Source: JBGAJN01 sp044224905 (GTDB taxonomy: Bacteria > Verrucomicrobiota > Verrucomicrobiia > Limisphaerales > JBGAJN01). Taken from it: a stretch of DNA of 64,000 bases. Positions 61,399 through 64,000 of this stretch are shown in pieces (the stretch's first letter is position 1; each line of letters starts with the position of its first letter). A program made the position numbers and the translations under genes. The stretch spans positions 682,001 to 746,000 of the forward strand of contig JBGAJN010000002.1 in assembly GCA_044224905.1 (NCBI GenBank), in the 5' to 3' direction. The notes under the pieces were generated by a model. It was not told where the DNA came from and did no database searches. It saw only the letters and a list, made by a program, of their open reading frames with translations.

Positions 61399-63645
61399 AT
61401 GTCGCGCGAGTATCATCTGCAACCGTTCCACGCTCCGGTGGAATTGCAGATCGACTACGCCAAAGAACTGAACCCGCAGCAGCATGCCGCCGTGACGGCA
61501 TTGCCCGGCCCGGCGTTGGTCATCGCTGGCGCGGGCTCCGGGAAAACCCGCACGCTCACGTATCGCGTCGCCTACTTGCTCGAACAAGGCGTGCCGCAGC
61601 AACGGATTCTGCTCCTCACCTTCACCAACAAGGCCGCGAAAGAAATGATGCGGCGCGTGGAGGAGTTGCTGGGCAGTGATATTTCCGATCTGTGGGGCGG
61701 AACGTTTCACTCCATTGGCAATCGTGTGTTGCGTCGGCACGCGCAACTGCTCGGGTATCAGCCAGACTTCACGATCCTCGACCGCGACGACGCGAAGGAA
61801 CTCGTCGACGCGTGTCTGGCGGAAGCCGACATCGACGTGAAGGCGACGCGTTTTCCGAAGGCCGACGTGCTCGGCGATATTTTTTCCTACGCGCTCAACA
61901 CGAACAAAACCATCCCGGAAGTCTTGGGCGAGAACTACGATTACTTCAGCCACCTCGCGCCGCAGATCATTGCCTTGCGCGACAGTTATCGGGCTCGCAA
62001 ACGCGCCGTCAATGGAATGGACTTCGATGATTTGCTCGCGCTGTGGCTCCAGCTCTTGCGCGATCATCCCGACGTGCTCGAGGAATATCAGCGGCGTTTT
62101 CAGTTCGTCCTCGTCGATGAGTATCAGGACACGAACAAGCTGCAGAGCGACCTCATCGATCTGTTGGCCGCGCGGAACAAGAACGTGATGGTCGTCGGCG
62201 ATGATTCGCAGAGCATCTACTCGTGGCGCGGCGCGAACTTTGCGAATATCCTCGAGTTTCCGAAGCGTTACGCCGGCGCGAAGGTTTACAAGATCGAAAC
62301 CAACTACCGCAGCACGCCGGAGATTCTGTCGCTGGCCAACGCTGCCATCGCGGCGAACGTCCGCCAATTTGCGAAGGAACTTCAGCCGGCGCGGAAGCCC
62401 GGCACCAAGCCCGCGCTGATCCCGTGCAGCGACGCGCGCGAACAAGCGACGTTCGTGGCCCAGCGCGCGCTCGAGCTTCGCGAGGAAGGCGTGAGCTTGA
62501 ATGAGATGGCGGTGCTCTATCGTTCGCACTTTCACGCGCTTGAATTGCAGCTCGAACTCACGCGGCGCAACATTCCGTTCAGCATCACAAGCGGGATTCG
62601 CTTCTTTGAACAAGCGCACATCAAGGACGTCACCGCGTATCTCAAGTGGATTCACAACCCGCGCGATGAGATTGCCTTCAAGCGACTCGTCAAGATGCTG
62701 CCGGGCGTGGGTGGCAAGAGCGCGGACAAGTTGTGGCTCTCGGTGAGCGCGGAAGTCGAACGTCAAGCGAGTGCTGGCCGCGCAGTTTCCCTCGCCACGG
62801 GCGAGAGGGCGAAACTAAGTCCGCCGAGTGCGAATCTTACGCCCAGCGATGCTGCGGCAGATGTTGAGGAAAGTACGGCTCCGTCCGCCGGTGCGCTGCC
62901 GAACATTCCCCCTCTTCCAGCGGGAGAGGGCCGGGGTGAGGGAGAAGTTACCGTAAATGGTCCTGGCGATGTTCCGACGGAAGCAACGGTTCCCGCCGTC
63001 GTCTGCCAGCTTGCGATCGCTCTGCAGAAGTGCGTGAAGAACGTCCCGAAGAAAGCCGGCACTGCGTGGGCGCAGTTCTCCGCCACGGTCTCGCAGTTGG
63101 AGGCGCCGGACGTTCGCAACAGTGCCGAGAAGATGATCCGGTTGTCCGTGGAAGCAGGTTACGAAGATTACCTGAAGGAAACGTTCCCCAACTACCGCGC
63201 GCGGATGGAGGACATTGATCAGCTTGCGAGTTTTGCACTTCAGTTTCCGAGTCTGGGCGACTTTCTTTCGCAGCTCGCGTTGCTGTCGAACATCGAAGCC
63301 GAAGATGATCGCGTGGCGAACGACGACACGGAGCAGATCAAACTCTCGTCGATCCATCAGGCCAAAGGGCTCGAGTTCGAAGTCGTGTTCGTGATCATGC
63401 TGTGCGACGGCCTTTTTCCTTCGTCGCGCTCGACCGAATCGACGGATGGCGAGGAAGAGGAGCGGCGACTCTTCTACGTGGCGATCACACGCGCGCGAAA
63501 TGAACTTTACCTCTCGTATCCGCTGATTCGCATGACGCCCGGCGGCACTGGCGACTTCATGCAAGTGCCCTCGCGTTTTCTGAAGGAACTTCCTCCCGAC
63601 TTGATTGACGAATGGGATTTGAAGCCGTTCAATCCGTACGGCTAA
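61399..63645 (+). CDS. UvrD/PcrA-family DNA helicase
   Basis: A 748-residue superfamily 1A helicase. The motifs are present: Walker A AGAGSGKTRTLTYR, LTFTNKAAKEM, VDEYQDTN (II), VGDDSQSIYSWRGA (III), ETNYRS (IV), LSSIHQAKGLEFEVVFV (V) and RRLFYVAITRARNEL (VI). An extra segment at about residues 458-532 is low-complexity (rich in Ala, Pro, Gly, Ser) and comes from repeat DNA. It unwinds DNA in repair and plasmid replication. It is followed after 15 bp by thpR. Confidence 0.94.
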   Translation: MSREYHLQPFHAPVELQIDYAKELNPQQHAAVTALPGPALVIAGAGSGKTRTLTYRVAYLLEQGVPQQRILLLTFTNKAAKEMMRRVEELLGSDISDLWGGTFHSIGNRVLRRHAQLLGYQPDFTILDRDDAKELVDACLAEADIDVKATRFPKADVLGDIFSYALNTNKTIPEVLGENYDYFSHLAPQIIALRDSYRARKRAVNGMDFDDLLALWLQLLRDHPDVLEEYQRRFQFVLVDEYQDTNKLQSDLIDLLAARNKNVMVVGDDSQSIYSWRGANFANILEFPKRYAGAKVYKIETNYRSTPEILSLANAAIAANVRQFAKELQPARKPGTKPALIPCSDAREQATFVAQRALELREEGVSLNEMAVLYRSHFHALELQLELTRRNIPFSITSGIRFFEQAHIKDVTAYLKWIHNPRDEIAFKRLVKMLPGVGGKSADKLWLSVSAEVERQASAGRAVSLATGERAKLSPPSANLTPSDAAADVEESTAPSAGALPNIPPLPAGEGRGEGEVTVNGPGDVPTEATVPAVVCQLAIALQKCVKNVPKKAGTAWAQFSATVSQLEAPDVRNSAEKMIRLSVEAGYEDYLKETFPNYRARMEDIDQLASFALQFPSLGDFLSQLALLSNIEAEDDRVANDDTEQIKLSSIHQAKGLEFEVVFVIMLCDGLFPSSRSTESTDGEEEERRLFYVAITRARNELYLSYPLIRMTPGGTGDFMQVPSRFLKELPPDLIDEWDLKPFNPYG
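62786..62946. repeat. Palindromic repeats inside the helicase gene
   Basis: Two palindromes lie in the reading frame: CCCTCGCC-acg-GGCGAGAGGG (62789-62808) and CCCCTCTTCC-agcg-GGAGAGGG (62909-62930), followed by GGTGAGGGAGA text. These resemble REP-like elements common in large genomes. They encode the segment around LPAGEGRGEGE without breaking the frame. Confidence 0.65.
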
Positions 63646-63660
63646 ACCCTCGAACAAATT

Positions 63661-64000
63661 ATGCGCGCTTTCATTGCAGCCCCGGTTTCGCCAGAGATTC
63701 GCAAGGGGCTCCACAGCGTCATGCAGCGCCTGCGCAATACGTTTCGGATGGCGCCGATCAAATGGGTGACGCCCGATCAATTCCATCTGACGTTCCGGTT
63801 TCTCGGCAACGTTCCCGACGAGTCAGCGGCTGAAATCGCTTCGCGGGTGCGTGCCGTGTGCGGGAGATTCCGACCAATCGACGCTTTCGTCTCTGGTCTG
63901 GGCTGCTTTCCAAGCGTAAAGGAGCCGCGGGTGATCTGGGTTGGAATGAACGGCGGTCCGGGGCTGCTGGATCTGCAGCGGGCGATTGCGGCGGGCACGT
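63661..64000 (+). CDS. thpR: RNA 2',3'-cyclic phosphodiesterase (partial, 3' end outside window)
   Basis: An open frame of 113 codons running off the right edge, starting MRAFIAAPVSPEIRKGLHSV. The first HxTx motif (FHLTFRFLG, near residue 44) is that of the 2H phosphoesterase/LigT family, and RFRPIDAFVSGLGCFPSV matches the ThpR middle. It opens 2',3'-cyclic phosphates on RNA. It starts 15 bp after the helicase stop. Confidence 0.85.
   Translation, partial: MRAFIAAPVSPEIRKGLHSVMQRLRNTFRMAPIKWVTPDQFHLTFRFLGNVPDESAAEIASRVRAVCGRFRPIDAFVSGLGCFPSVKEPRVIWVGMNGGPGLLDLQRAIAAGT

Overview
The window looks like chromosome from a GC-rich member of the Verrucomicrobiota, most likely near the Pedosphaera/Limisphaerales lineage. 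This is inferred from gene content, not from a marker gene. The evidence is Tat-exported Gfo/Idh oxidoreductases next to DUF1080 (PF06439) proteins, a giant FG-GAP/PVC-type haem-binding protein, a PEP-CTERM protein, a LamG-like protein with a CxxCH motif, and many palindromic intergenic repeats. I see no rRNA, tRNA or CRISPR array. Two genes run off the ends: a secreted LamG-like protein at the left and thpR at the right.

Layout. 0-10.2 kb is a block of minus-strand genes: LamG-like protein, AraC regulator, SDR, two DUF1080 proteins, two Tat-signal Gfo/Idh proteins and small proteins; it probably handles glycosides by oxidation outside the cytoplasm. 10.8-12.0 kb has no gene and is packed with repeats: REP-like palindromes, then 20 back-to-back diverged units of exactly 21 bp. 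12-26 kb holds a TPR anchor protein, UDP-glucose dehydrogenase, a Nudix hydrolase, a tandem NDP kinase, an acyl-CoA ligase, RNase D, a sugar kinase-MurQ fusion, a metallo-beta-lactamase fold protein, a GmhA-like isomerase and an M1 aminopeptidase. 26.2-30.7 kb is the minus-strand operon hom - GxxExxY - thrC - lysC. Its GxxExxY gene lies in a 485-bp cassette bounded by nearly perfect 30-bp inverted repeats. 30.8-37.6 kb holds eno, mnmE, a membrane protein, speA and a Nif3-like gene. A second 21-bp-period array follows, then an adenylate/guanylate cyclase.

40-52 kb carries secreted proteins: a PEP-CTERM protein, a TPR protein, an N-formylglutamate amidohydrolase-like protein, an FG-GAP protein and a 1692-residue paralogue of it fused to a PVC-type dehydrogenase and a C-terminal cytochrome c, then an amidohydrolase. 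52.1-56.9 kb is an overlapping operon lplT - lnt-like - aas, which joins lipoprotein N-acylation to recovery of the lysophospholipid it releases. 57-64 kb holds a small membrane protein, an alpha/beta hydrolase, an MsbA-like ABC exporter, an HD-domain protein, a UvrD/PcrA helicase with repeat sequence inside its coding frame, and thpR.

Most worth following up are the inverted-repeat-bounded GxxExxY cassette, the two unlinked 21-bp arrays, the LplT-Lnt-Aas operon, and the kinase-MurQ fusion with an intergenic-looking linker.
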